From Sediminibacterium ginsengisoli (GTDB lineage Bacteria > Bacteroidota > Bacteroidia > Chitinophagales > Chitinophagaceae): 37,826 nucleotides of DNA. The stretch's first letter is position 1; each line of letters opens with the position of its first letter. Of the stretch, positions 23,648-32,014 are shown piece by piece. The translations under genes and the position numbers were made by a program. Location of the stretch: positions 1 to 37,826 of the forward strand of contig CAMDLR010000018.1 in NCBI GenBank assembly GCA_945901845.1. The letters are read 5' to 3'. The notes beneath the pieces were generated by a model. That model worked only from the letters and a program-made list of their open reading frames with translations, made no database searches and was not told where the DNA came from.

Positions 23648-24922
23648 ATGAGTCAAAATAGAACCGTTGCCTTTCATACACTTGGCTGCAAACTAAACTT
23701 TTCAGAAACCTCCACCCTTTCTAGAATGCTAGAACAGGAGGGTTTTGATAAAAAAGAGTTTGATGATTTGGCCGACGTGTACGTTATCAATACCTGTTCT
23801 GTTACAGACAATGCAGACAAAGAATGTAGACAAATTGTGCGCCGTATTCAAAAAAGAGCCCCCGAAAGTTTTGTTGTAATTACAGGCTGTTATGCGCAGT
23901 TAAAACCCGTACAAATTGCCCAAATTCCGGGTGTAGATCTAGTGCTAGGCGCTGCCGAAAAATTTAACTTAGCCCAGCATATAAGCACCCTTTCCAAAGG
24001 CAATCCTACCACCATTTGCAGTTGCGATATTGCAGATGTAACAGGTTTTACCGCTTCTTTTTCACAAAATGATAGAACTCGCTGCTTTTTAAAAGTACAA
24101 GACGGGTGTGATTACAACTGCTCTTTTTGTACCATCCCTATGGCAAGAGGTAAAAGTAGAAGTGATTTAGTGTCTAATGTGGTTGCGCAGGCCAAAACGG
24201 TTGCAGCTAGCGGCGCTAAAGAAATTGTTTTAACAGGTGTTAATTTAGGGGATTTTGGAAAAGGCCCCAATGGAGAAAAACATACCGAAAGTTTTTTTGA
24301 TTTGATTCAAGCCCTCGATACCATCGAAGGCATAGAACGCTTTAGAATATCCTCTATAGAACCCAATTTACTAACTCCAGAAATCATTGAATTTGTTGCA
24401 AACAGTAAAAAGTTCATGCCACATTTTCACATACCCTTACAAAGCGGCAGTGCCGAAATTTTGGGACTCATGCGTAGGCGCTATCAAAAAGAATTGTATC
24501 AAGAAAGAATATCGGTGATTAAAAAATTGATACCACACTGTGCCATTGGTGTAGATGTGATTGTAGGATTTCCTGGAGAAACAGATACGCACTTTAAAGA
24601 AACCTTTGAATATTTACACGATTTAGATATTAGCTACTTGCACGTATTTACCTATTCAGAAAGGGACAATACCAAAGCATTGGAAATAAAACCTATAGTT
24701 CCTGTTGCTACCAGAAATGAACGCAACAAAGCCCTTCGGAACTTATCTTTTATGAAGCTTCAATATTTTACAGCAGCACATGTAGGAAGTGCCCGGAAAG
24801 TGCTCTTTGAAGACTTTAATAAAAATGGAATGATGGAAGGATATACAGATAATTATATCAGAATTACAACTCCATACAGGACCGAATGGGCCAATCAAAT
24901 TATTGATTGGGAAATGCGATAA
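23648..24922 (+). CDS. mtaB: tRNA t6A37 methylthiotransferase MtaB
   Basis: The radical-SAM enzyme adds a methylthio group to t6A at position 37 of tRNAs reading ANN codons, giving ms2t6A. The 424-residue protein has the N-terminal methylthiotransferase domain with its Cys triad Cys14 (TLGCKLN), Cys50 (INTCSVT) and Cys81 (ITGCYAQ) for the auxiliary [4Fe-4S] cluster. The radical-SAM motif CDYNCSFC (Cys154, 158, 161) follows, and a TRAM-like tail closes the protein (VLFEDFNKNGMMEGYTDNYI). The HTLGCKLNFSET start favours MtaB over MiaB and RimO. It converges with the UpxY-like gene with an 8-base gap. Confidence 0.92.
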   Translation: MSQNRTVAFHTLGCKLNFSETSTLSRMLEQEGFDKKEFDDLADVYVINTCSVTDNADKECRQIVRRIQKRAPESFVVITGCYAQLKPVQIAQIPGVDLVLGAAEKFNLAQHISTLSKGNPTTICSCDIADVTGFTASFSQNDRTRCFLKVQDGCDYNCSFCTIPMARGKSRSDLVSNVVAQAKTVAASGAKEIVLTGVNLGDFGKGPNGEKHTESFFDLIQALDTIEGIERFRISSIEPNLLTPEIIEFVANSKKFMPHFHIPLQSGSAEILGLMRRRYQKELYQERISVIKKLIPHCAIGVDVIVGFPGETDTHFKETFEYLHDLDISYLHVFTYSERDNTKALEIKPIVPVATRNERNKALRNLSFMKLQYFTAAHVGSARKVLFEDFNKNGMMEGYTDNYIRITTPYRTEWANQIIDWEMR

Positions 24923-24930
24923 AACCTATA

Positions 24931-25434
24931 CTATATAAGGCTTACATGGGAATGCGGGAACTCTACAACCATCACCTGACCTAAACTTTGTAACCGAACG
25001 TATACCTTCTTTTTATCACTAAAGGTTACCATACCTTCCCTATCCATAAACACACCGTAATTGATACGTATTTTGGTGTCTTCTCTAAAACCTTCATCAG
25101 AAATTAATTGGAGTGTTGCTTCTTTTTCTCCAAGATATTTTTGAATCATATCTATTTCTTCTTCTCTAATAACCGCAGGCTTTCCTAAATAAAAAACGAA
25201 ATTCAAAACACCATCGGTCATTTTTACTTTTGCGGTTTCGGTATCGTCAATATGAACAAAAACATAAGACCTAAAAAGAGGCTCCTCAATAATTTTTTTT
25301 CGATCGGTCCATTGTTTCTCAATTTTCTGTAAAGGACACCAGCAATCGACGCCTTTTTTTTTGAGCAACATGTCTATTTTTTTCTCCCACCTTGGTTTGG
25401 TATATAGTGCATACCATTTCTTTTGCTGCTCCAT
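24931..25434 (-). CDS. UpxY-like specialised NusG paralogue (transcription antiterminator)
   Basis: The 167-residue protein has a NusG N-terminal domain, WYALYTKPRWEKKI... VDCWCPL... EEPLFRSYVFVHID, then a KOW-like end (GVFMDREGMVTFSDKKKVYV). Its size and start match the UpxY/RfaH-type paralogues of Bacteroidota, which bind RNA polymerase and stop premature termination in long capsule or exopolysaccharide operons. Here no such operon follows. The gene comes 7 bases after the Prc protease gene on the same strand and ends facing mtaB. Its target is therefore elsewhere or it acts more generally. It is not the housekeeping NusG, which normally lies beside ribosomal protein L11 genes. Confidence 0.85.
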   Translation of the reverse strand: MEQQKKWYALYTKPRWEKKIDMLLKKKGVDCWCPLQKIEKQWTDRKKIIEEPLFRSYVFVHIDDTETAKVKMTDGVLNFVFYLGKPAVIREEEIDMIQKYLGEKEATLQLISDEGFREDTKIRINYGVFMDREGMVTFSDKKKVYVRLQSLGQVMVVEFPHSHVSLI

Positions 25435-25441
25435 ACTTCAA

Positions 25442-27595
25442 TTACTTAAACACAAAACTAGACTTGGCAAGTATCATTTTATTCATGACTTTAACCGATT
25501 CGCTAATTGGCATGTCTGATGCAATGGCCGTAAGCCATGCTTTGTAACGCTCCCCTTTGTTTTTATCGGGATTGTTATAAAATTTAGCACTATCCACTGC
25601 CACAGGTTTAACTGATAAAGGTTTTGACACTTTTAACAATGCGCTATTTTGTTCAACTACTTTTTTAATTTTTGTTTGTAATGCCTGGTAACTTGCAAGA
25701 TTTAATGACGCATACCCCTCAGAAGTACTAGCAATCCAAGACAAATTATTCTTTAGCGTCATAAAATTAGCGTCCTTTTGTACCCTTTCTTTTTCGGCAG
25801 CAATGGCTGCTTCATAGACAGCACTTTGACTCCATAAAAAATAAGGCGCTGTAGGGATTTTGTGAAATGGCAGTGCAGATTCATTGTCCTTTTCTCTTAT
25901 TTTGAGGTATTCATAACTATCAGGAAGTACAATATCAGACTCTACTCCTTTTAATTGAGTAGATGCTCCATTTACCCTGTAAAACATCTGAAAGGTAAGT
26001 TTTACGGCACCCATATCAGTACGACCACTAGACTGATCGATGGGATTACCAAAAGGAATACTTCTTTGTACTGTTCCTTTACCATAAGTAGACGTACTTC
26101 CTATAATTACGCCTCGCTTATAATCTTGTATGGCACCAGCAAAAATTTCACTTGCAGATGCACTAAACTCATTGACCATTACTGCCAATGGACCATCGTA
26201 TAATGCGCCCGATTGACGATCACTTAAAATATTAGACTTGCCTTCTCTGTCTCTTACCTGAACGACAGGTCCTTGATTAATAAAGAGTCCCACCATTTGA
26301 ACTACTTCGTATAAAGAACCGCCTCCGTTATTGCGTAAATCAATAACAATGCCTTTTACATTTTCTGCTTTAAATTTTACGATTTCTTTTGCAATATCTT
26401 CTGAACACCTGTTGCCATCTTCTCTTTCATAATCGGCATAAAATTCAGGTAAATAAATGTATCCGATTTTATCAGTACCTTCTGTTACAATCGCACTTCT
26501 TGCAAATGTTTCATCCAGTACAATTTCTTCTCTTATAAGTGTTACCACTTTTACGGTACCATTGGTTTTTTTAATCGTCAAACGAACTTCTGTACCTTTA
26601 TTTCCTCTAATAATTTTTACGGCGTCTTCAGTGGCATAACCAACAACATCAACAGGTTCGGCACTTCCTTGTGCCACTTTTAAAATAACATCATTGGCAT
26701 CAATTTCTCTGGACTTCCATGCCGCACCGCCAGGTTGCACCGATGCAATTTTAATGCCATTTTCATCTTCACCTAATTGCGCACCAATACCATAAAATCT
26801 TCCACTCATACCTTCATCAAAAGAACGTTTTTCGATAGGTGGAAAATAATCAGTGTGCGGATCCATAAGACCTGTTATAGCATTGATATAAGTGGTAAAT
26901 CGCTGGTCTTCGTTGAACGTTTTTTGTATACGGTCAAAACGCTTATTGGTTGCTTTTAATACCTGCTCTCTAGCCATTCGCTCAAGTGTAGAATCTGGCT
27001 TAGCCACGTAATCTTTTTGTCCTTTATTTTTCTCTCTTTGCTCTAAATAATCTGCATAACGCTCAAGCGCTGCATAAGTTAATTGTTTCCTCCAACGTTC
27101 TTTTCTAATAGAAACATTATTTGCAAAATCTTGTTTGTTGTTTTCCAACAGCACCGAATCATTGGCATTAAAATCAAAAGGGTTTTTTAATAACTCTTTG
27201 TAAAGTAGCACCGTTTCCTCTAGTCGCTTTGTATAAACCGCACTAACGGCAGGGACAAATGCAATAGGAGCGCCTTTAATTTCATCATCCAAACTTGTTT
27301 CAAATTTTTTAAAGCCGGCAACATCTGATTGTAAGAACAATGTTTTTTCAGGATCCAGCGCTTTTAAATAGGCTGCAAAAAGCTTTTTAGAAAAGTTATC
27401 ATCAATAACTTTTGGACTGTAATGTTGGGCTTCCAACAATGCACCAACAGTTGCAAGCAATTTTTGACGTTGAGTGGGCTGAAGCTCCAGCGAACTGTTA
27501 CTGACCTTGAAGGCAAAAAAGACAGCGCCAAATAAAATAATGCCAGCTAACAATAATCCTTTTCTTGTTTTCATAAATGCTTTAAATTTTTCCAT
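25442..27595 (-). CDS. Carboxy-terminal processing protease (Prc/Tsp-type, S41)
   Basis: The 717-residue periplasmic protease is anchored by an N-terminal hydrophobic segment (about residues 14-30). It follows the Tsp layout: a long N-terminal helical region, a PDZ domain at about 245-335 (GIGAQLGEDENGIKI... NDVILKV), the S41 catalytic core, and a C-terminal extension. Ser480 in EFSASASEIF and Lys506 in TYGKGTVQ match the Ser430/Lys455 dyad of E. coli Tsp. It probably removes C-termini of, or degrades, periplasmic and lipoprotein substrates. A TAnnTTTG box at 27616-27623 lies 20 bases upstream. The UpxY-like gene follows with 7 bases between. Confidence 0.92.
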   Translation of the reverse strand: MEKFKAFMKTRKGLLLAGIILFGAVFFAFKVSNSSLELQPTQRQKLLATVGALLEAQHYSPKVIDDNFSKKLFAAYLKALDPEKTLFLQSDVAGFKKFETSLDDEIKGAPIAFVPAVSAVYTKRLEETVLLYKELLKNPFDFNANDSVLLENNKQDFANNVSIRKERWRKQLTYAALERYADYLEQREKNKGQKDYVAKPDSTLERMAREQVLKATNKRFDRIQKTFNEDQRFTTYINAITGLMDPHTDYFPPIEKRSFDEGMSGRFYGIGAQLGEDENGIKIASVQPGGAAWKSREIDANDVILKVAQGSAEPVDVVGYATEDAVKIIRGNKGTEVRLTIKKTNGTVKVVTLIREEIVLDETFARSAIVTEGTDKIGYIYLPEFYADYEREDGNRCSEDIAKEIVKFKAENVKGIVIDLRNNGGGSLYEVVQMVGLFINQGPVVQVRDREGKSNILSDRQSGALYDGPLAVMVNEFSASASEIFAGAIQDYKRGVIIGSTSTYGKGTVQRSIPFGNPIDQSSGRTDMGAVKLTFQMFYRVNGASTQLKGVESDIVLPDSYEYLKIREKDNESALPFHKIPTAPYFLWSQSAVYEAAIAAEKERVQKDANFMTLKNNLSWIASTSEGYASLNLASYQALQTKIKKVVEQNSALLKVSKPLSVKPVAVDSAKFYNNPDKNKGERYKAWLTAIASDMPISESVKVMNKMILAKSSFVFK

Positions 27596-27615
27596 GTTGG
27601 AAATCAGATATGAAT

Positions 27616-27623
27616 CAAAAATA
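27616..27623 (-). promoter_or_regulatory. -7 promoter box of the Prc-type protease gene
   Basis: TATTTTTG on the minus strand matches TAnnTTTG and ends 20 bases before the ATG at 27595. A TTTG (complement of 27639-27642) lies 15 bases upstream, slightly closer than usual. Confidence 0.5.
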
Positions 27624-27709
27624 GCTGAAAAGGAGCATCAAAAAACAGCAATTCAGCCAAATTAACAAAGGTTTTGATAAGCGGTATATAAGAAAGTTTA
27701 AAATGAGAT

Positions 27710-27739
27710 TTTGTAAACTGCTCAATTACCTTATTTTTG
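27710..27739 (+). promoter_or_regulatory. Promoter of tRNA-His
   Basis: TTTG (27710-27713), 18 bases, TATTTTTG (27732-27739). This is the best full match in the window to the Bacteroidota -33/-7 consensus. It ends 14 bases before the first base of the tRNA. Confidence 0.75.
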
Positions 27740-27753
27740 CAATCCCAAAAGAT

Positions 27754-27828
27754 GGAGGGCGTAGCTCAGTAGGTTAGAGCGTCAGTTTGTGGCACTGAAG
27801 GCCGTGGGTTCGAGACCCATCGTTCTCC
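27754..27828 (+). tRNA. tRNA-His (anticodon GTG)
   Basis: The cloverleaf can be drawn by hand. The acceptor stem is eight pairs, starting with the extra G-1 paired to C73, the identity feature of tRNA-His. T8-A9 and a GCTC D-stem follow, then the anticodon stem TCAGT/ACTGA enclosing TTGTGGC with anticodon GTG, then a T-arm with GTTCGA. CCA is not encoded: the gene ends with C73 followed by CA and then unrelated bases, so it must be added after transcription. A promoter and a terminator flank it closely. Confidence 0.95.
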
Positions 27829-27838
27829 CATTACATTT

Positions 27839-27872
27839 TTAAACCTATAAGTTCGTACTTATAGGTTTTTTA
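27839..27872 (+). terminator. Rho-independent terminator after tRNA-His
   Basis: AAACCTATAAG (27841-27851), loop TTCGTA, CTTATAGGTTT (27858-27868), continuing into TTT. The perfect 11-pair stem lies 12 bases after the tRNA and 13 bases before the DUF445 start codon. Confidence 0.85.
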
Positions 27873-27884
27873 AATTAACTCCAC

Positions 27885-28490
27885 ATGTCCATACTTACCC
27901 TTTCAATCCCACTAATATCAGCATTCATAGGCTGGTTTACCAATTGGATTGCCATCAAAATGTTGTTTCACCCTAGGCTTCCAGTAAAAGTTTTAGGCAT
28001 CACTTTTCAAGGTATTTTTCCTAAAAGACAGGTACAGTTTGCACAAAAATTAGGGAAACTCGTGAGTGAAGAACTCCTTTCTTTCAAAGATATTGAAGCT
28101 AAAATCACCGATGGTAACAACCTGCAACAAGTAATGCCTCTTGTTGAAACCCATATTGACAACTTTTTGCGCAATAAATTGGCTGCAGAAATGCCAATTA
28201 TAAGCATGTTTATTGGAGACAAAACCATCGAACAGCTTAAATCCGTATTTATGAAGGAGTTAGAAAGCTTATTTCCAGTGCTCATGACAACTTATATGGA
28301 GAAACTGAAGCATGAGCTTGATTTAGAAGCCATTGTAACAGAAAAAGTAAGTAATTTCAGTTCCGACAAACTGGAGGAAATCCTTCAATCCATCATGTCT
28401 AAAGAGTTCAAGTTTATTGAAATTATTGGTGCGGTATTAGGATTTTTAATTGGTATACTTCAGGTGCTTATAACCTGGATTGGCCAATAA
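27885..28490 (+). CDS. DUF445 family membrane protein (short form)
   Basis: The 201-residue protein begins with a membrane segment followed by FIGWFTNWIAIKMLFHPRLP, the signature of DUF445, then GIFPKRQVQFAQKLGKLVSE. A helical middle section follows and a second membrane segment closes the C-terminus (IIGAVLGFLIGILQVLITWI). Other DUF445 proteins are about 400 residues, so this is the short form. Function is unknown; a YheB-like membrane-bound role is all that is known of relatives. The start is 13 bases after the tRNA terminator and no clear promoter is visible. Confidence 0.82.
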   Translation: MSILTLSIPLISAFIGWFTNWIAIKMLFHPRLPVKVLGITFQGIFPKRQVQFAQKLGKLVSEELLSFKDIEAKITDGNNLQQVMPLVETHIDNFLRNKLAAEMPIISMFIGDKTIEQLKSVFMKELESLFPVLMTTYMEKLKHELDLEAIVTEKVSNFSSDKLEEILQSIMSKEFKFIEIIGAVLGFLIGILQVLITWIGQ

Positions 28491-28646
28491 CCTGGTTTAT
28501 TTTGCCGTTTAGCAATAAAAAACTGCCCTTTTTAGCCTTTTTCAAAACTTTACCCTCAAAAAATTGTCATACTACCGCTTGTCCATTGTATTTATTGAAG
28601 TCAATAAATTGATGGAACTTTGCATAAATCATTATAAATTAATAAG

Positions 28647-31322
28647 ATGCGTAAAATAATAGTAATAATTACATTATTCGTTGGATTTTGTTTGAACAGC
28701 CTTCAAGCCCAGTATCCTGGTGCAAGAACAGGCGGTATGCCTACTGGCGCCCAAACGAATATTGGACATTTTTACGGTAAGATAGTAGACAGCAAAACAA
28801 ACAAGGCGATTGATGCCATGACCGTACAGTTAACAGGTAATAAGTTTGATACCGTAACTAAAAAAATGAAGGAAGTGGTGTTGAATACTCAAATCACCAA
28901 ATCAAATGGAGATTTTAGCTTTGAAAACCTTTCTTTATTTGGCAACTTTAAACTAAAAGTTTCTGGACTAGGATTTAAAGCACTCGATCAAACCATCAGC
29001 TTTGGCATTAAAATGCCTCAGCCAGGTGCCACTCCAAATATGCAACAAATGATGGGTATGGCCGATAAAGATTTAGGGAACATCAAAATCACTGCCGATG
29101 CCACCGATCTTGGAAACGTAACGGTAACATCGACTAGTAAACCACAATTTGAAATGGGTATTGATCGTAAAATTTTTAACGTAGATAAAAACTTGGTTAG
29201 CACTGGTCAGTCTGCGACAGAAATTATGAAAAACATTCCCTCTGTAAATGTAGATATTGATGGAAACGTTACATTAAGAAATGCAGCGCCTACGATATTT
29301 GTAGATGGAAGACCAACCACTTTAACACTGGATCAAATTCCTTCTGATATCATTGACCGTGTGGAATTAATCACCAACCCTTCTGCAAAATTTGATGCAT
29401 CTGGTGGTAATGGTGGTATCATAAATATTGTATTAAAAAAGAATAAAAAAGTTGGTTACAACGGAGGCTTAAGAGCAGGTATTGATTCAAGAGCTAAAGT
29501 AAATCTAGGATCTGATATTAATATCAGACAAGGTAAGGTCAATGCTTTTTTATCTGCTAACCTAAACCAGTTTAAATCAATTAGTAATAGTGCAACTACT
29601 AGAGACAATTTCTTTTCTACACCAAGCTATATCAGCAATACCGCAAAATCAATTAATGATGGTGGATTTAGTTTTATGAGAGGTGGTTTCGATTATTTTA
29701 TTGACAACAGAAATACATTGTCGTTTGCGGGCAATTACAATACAGGCAATTTTGATTCTGAAAACAACCAAAAAGCAGACTCCACCATCAAAGGAGTTTA
29801 CACTTCGTTCAATCAAATCTTAAGTGGCAACGCCTCAACCTCAAATAGTTTTGGAAGTCAATTAAGCTTTAAACACAACTATACAAAAAATGGCGAAAGC
29901 TTATCTGCAGATGTAAATTATAACGAAAGAAATAGCAATAATACCTCTAACGTTAATACACAAACATTCTTTATTAATAATACATTGAAAGGATTTCCTT
30001 TACTACAACAAACCATTGGTTCAGGTAATTCTAGTAACATTACCGGTCAATTGGATTATGAAAATCCAATTACTGATGATAGTAAACTTGAAATGGGATT
30101 AAGAGGTACTGTTCGCTTAAACGAATCAGTATCCAATCAATTTAGATACAATCCGGTTACTGCAAAATATGATATGATTTCAAGAATCAGTAACAGTTTT
30201 AAATCCAATGATCAGGTGTATGCTGCGTATGCAACGTATACATTTAGGGTTAAAAAAATAAGCTATCAATTAGGACTTCGAGCAGAGAGCTCAAATTATA
30301 CAGGCACACTTTTGACTGCCGCCGGAAAAGACTCAGCAAGCTTTACGGTCAAATATCCTTTAAGCCTAATACCTACCGCATTTTTAACGTATAAACTATC
30401 TGAAAAAGAAGATTTGCAGTTTAACTATGCTCGCCGTATTAATAGAGCCAATTTCTGGCAGTTAATTCCTTACCCAGATTTTTCAGACCCACAAAATATC
30501 AGCGTTGGAGACCCTGGCATCAGACCAGAATTTACCAACTCATTTGAATTTTCATACAACAATGCGTATAAAAAAGGCGCTAACTTTTTAGCAACCGCCT
30601 TTTTCAAATACAGCACCGATTTAATTACTCGCTATGTTTATACGGGTAAGAATGAATTGAACCCTGCAGATACAATGCCTGTTTACTACAGCTCATACAT
30701 CAACGCAGATAATAGTATCATTTTTGGATTGGAACTAAGTAACAAAGTACCAGTAACAAAATGGTGGGATTTAACGTTAAGTGGTAATTTATTTAGTTCA
30801 CAAATTAATGCCACTATTCCAGGTCAAAATATAAGCAACGACGCCCAGGTTAGCTGGTTTGCAAAAATGAACAGTAGCTTTAAATTAAACAAAACGCTTT
30901 CCCTTCAATTGAGTGGTGACTACCAAGCTAAAACCATCCTTTCTCCAAATGTTGGAGGTGGCGGTGGCCGTGGCGGCGGAGGAGGTGGCTGGGGTGGCAT
31001 GTTTGGCGGTGGTGCTCAAACATCGGCACAAGGTTATAACATGCCTCGATATGGCCTTGATTTAGCGATCAGAAAAGAGTGGACATGGAAAAATGGCAAG
31101 AGCGGTTCTTTAACGCTTAGCATGAATGATATTTTAAGAACACAATTATTTAAATCATATTCCGAGAGTAACTTTTTCACTCAAATGAGTGAACGCAGAA
31201 GAGATCCTCAAGTATTAAGGGTGAATTTCAACTACCGCTTTGGTAAATTTGATGCTACATTGTTCAAACGCAAAAATACCAAAGCAGATCAGGGTGGTGG
31301 CGGAATGGATATGATGCAATAA
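28647..31322 (+). CDS. TonB-linked outer-membrane beta-barrel protein (OMP_b-brl_3 type)
   Basis: The 891-residue protein has a signal peptide ending near SLQAQ. A carboxypeptidase-regulatory-like (CNA-B-type) domain covers about residues 40-130 (GKIVDSKTNKAIDAMTVQL). A TonB-receptor plug-like domain covers about 165-270 (ATEIMKNIPSVNVDIDGNVT, then PTIFVDGRP). The rest is a beta-barrel of the OMP_b-brl_3 family, with RRINRANFWQLIPYPDFSDP near its middle. It should sit in the outer membrane; the ligand is unknown and no SusD partner is adjacent. A striking glycine-rich insert spans residues about 770-790, encoded at 30954-31016. It resembles in kind the truncated gene at 36960. Confidence 0.88.
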   Translation: MRKIIVIITLFVGFCLNSLQAQYPGARTGGMPTGAQTNIGHFYGKIVDSKTNKAIDAMTVQLTGNKFDTVTKKMKEVVLNTQITKSNGDFSFENLSLFGNFKLKVSGLGFKALDQTISFGIKMPQPGATPNMQQMMGMADKDLGNIKITADATDLGNVTVTSTSKPQFEMGIDRKIFNVDKNLVSTGQSATEIMKNIPSVNVDIDGNVTLRNAAPTIFVDGRPTTLTLDQIPSDIIDRVELITNPSAKFDASGGNGGIINIVLKKNKKVGYNGGLRAGIDSRAKVNLGSDINIRQGKVNAFLSANLNQFKSISNSATTRDNFFSTPSYISNTAKSINDGGFSFMRGGFDYFIDNRNTLSFAGNYNTGNFDSENNQKADSTIKGVYTSFNQILSGNASTSNSFGSQLSFKHNYTKNGESLSADVNYNERNSNNTSNVNTQTFFINNTLKGFPLLQQTIGSGNSSNITGQLDYENPITDDSKLEMGLRGTVRLNESVSNQFRYNPVTAKYDMISRISNSFKSNDQVYAAYATYTFRVKKISYQLGLRAESSNYTGTLLTAAGKDSASFTVKYPLSLIPTAFLTYKLSEKEDLQFNYARRINRANFWQLIPYPDFSDPQNISVGDPGIRPEFTNSFEFSYNNAYKKGANFLATAFFKYSTDLITRYVYTGKNELNPADTMPVYYSSYINADNSIIFGLELSNKVPVTKWWDLTLSGNLFSSQINATIPGQNISNDAQVSWFAKMNSSFKLNKTLSLQLSGDYQAKTILSPNVGGGGGRGGGGGGWGGMFGGGAQTSAQGYNMPRYGLDLAIRKEWTWKNGKSGSLTLSMNDILRTQLFKSYSESNFFTQMSERRRDPQVLRVNFNYRFGKFDATLFKRKNTKADQGGGGMDMMQ
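30954..31016 (+). repeat. Glycine-codon-rich low-complexity tract
   Basis: Within the barrel gene, GGN codons repeat almost without break, broken by single Arg, Trp, Met and Phe codons. It encodes residues about 770-790 and is much richer in G and C than its surroundings. It probably forms a flexible extracellular loop or periplasmic turn of the barrel. Confidence 0.7.
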
Positions 31323-31340
31323 AATATTTTACGACCGGTG

Positions 31341-32006
31341 TTAGCGGTTCTTACCCGTTAACATCGGTACAAAAGAAAATATATCAAAAGACGTTTCTGT
31401 AATTTCACCATTAGCGTCCTTGGTAATACGAATCATTCTTTGTTGATCACCCTCCCCCTCATTTACAGGTAACACCATAATGCCACCTGGCTTTAATTGC
31501 TCCACCAATTTAGGCGGAACAAAGGGTGCAGCAGCAGTAATAATAATTTTATCGAAAGGTGCATAGGTAGGAAGGCCTTCAAATCCATCTCCATAGAAAA
31601 ATTTAATGGTTGGATATTTGGCTTTAAAGACATAATCGATATGTAAATCAAATAATTTTTTTTGACGTTCAATAGTATAAACACGAGCCCCCATTTCAGC
31701 TAAAATAGTTGCCTGATACACACTACCCGTTCCGATCTCTAATACTTTGTCTGACTTATTAATTTGAAGTAACTGTGTTTGATAGGCCACTGTATGTGGA
31801 TGCGAAATTGTTTGACCCTCACCTATGGGAAAAGCCCTGTCTTCGTAAGCATGTGTTACAAATGCAGAATCTAAAAAATAATGCCGAGGTACTGCATTGA
31901 TGGCCATTAATACCGATTCGTCGGTGATACCTTTTTCACGAAGCATATCCACCATTTGTTTACGAAGTCCCTTATGTACGTGTTTGTCTTCTAATTTTTG
32001 CTGCAT
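31341..32006 (-). CDS. pcm: Protein-L-isoaspartate O-methyltransferase with altered SAM loop
   Basis: The enzyme methylates L-isoaspartyl residues so damaged proteins can be repaired. The 221-residue protein has the family signatures: PRHYFLD, GEGQTISHPHTVAYQTQLL and VLEIGTGS (88-95), then IERQKKL and the PFDKIIITAAAPFVPPKLVE segment. The residue after GTGS is normally Gly (GTGSGYQ), the third glycine of SAM motif I. Here codon 96 is GTG, Val (complement of 31719-31721). All else looks intact, and no frameshift is present. The phosphohexomutase gene ends 8 bases upstream on the same strand, so the two form an operon. Confidence 0.9.
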   Translation of the reverse strand: MQQKLEDKHVHKGLRKQMVDMLREKGITDESVLMAINAVPRHYFLDSAFVTHAYEDRAFPIGEGQTISHPHTVAYQTQLLQINKSDKVLEIGTGSVYQATILAEMGARVYTIERQKKLFDLHIDYVFKAKYPTIKFFYGDGFEGLPTYAPFDKIIITAAAPFVPPKLVEQLKPGGIMVLPVNEGEGDQQRMIRITKDANGEITETSFDIFSFVPMLTGKNR

Positions 32007-32014
32007 GATACACC

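Noticed and set aside
28491..28646. Possible small gene or RNA in the 156-base gap before the barrel gene
   Set aside because: I found no open frame, convincing hairpin or conserved RNA motif; it is AT-rich spacer that probably holds the barrel gene's promoter. AACTTTGC near 28617 is a poor match to the -7 consensus.
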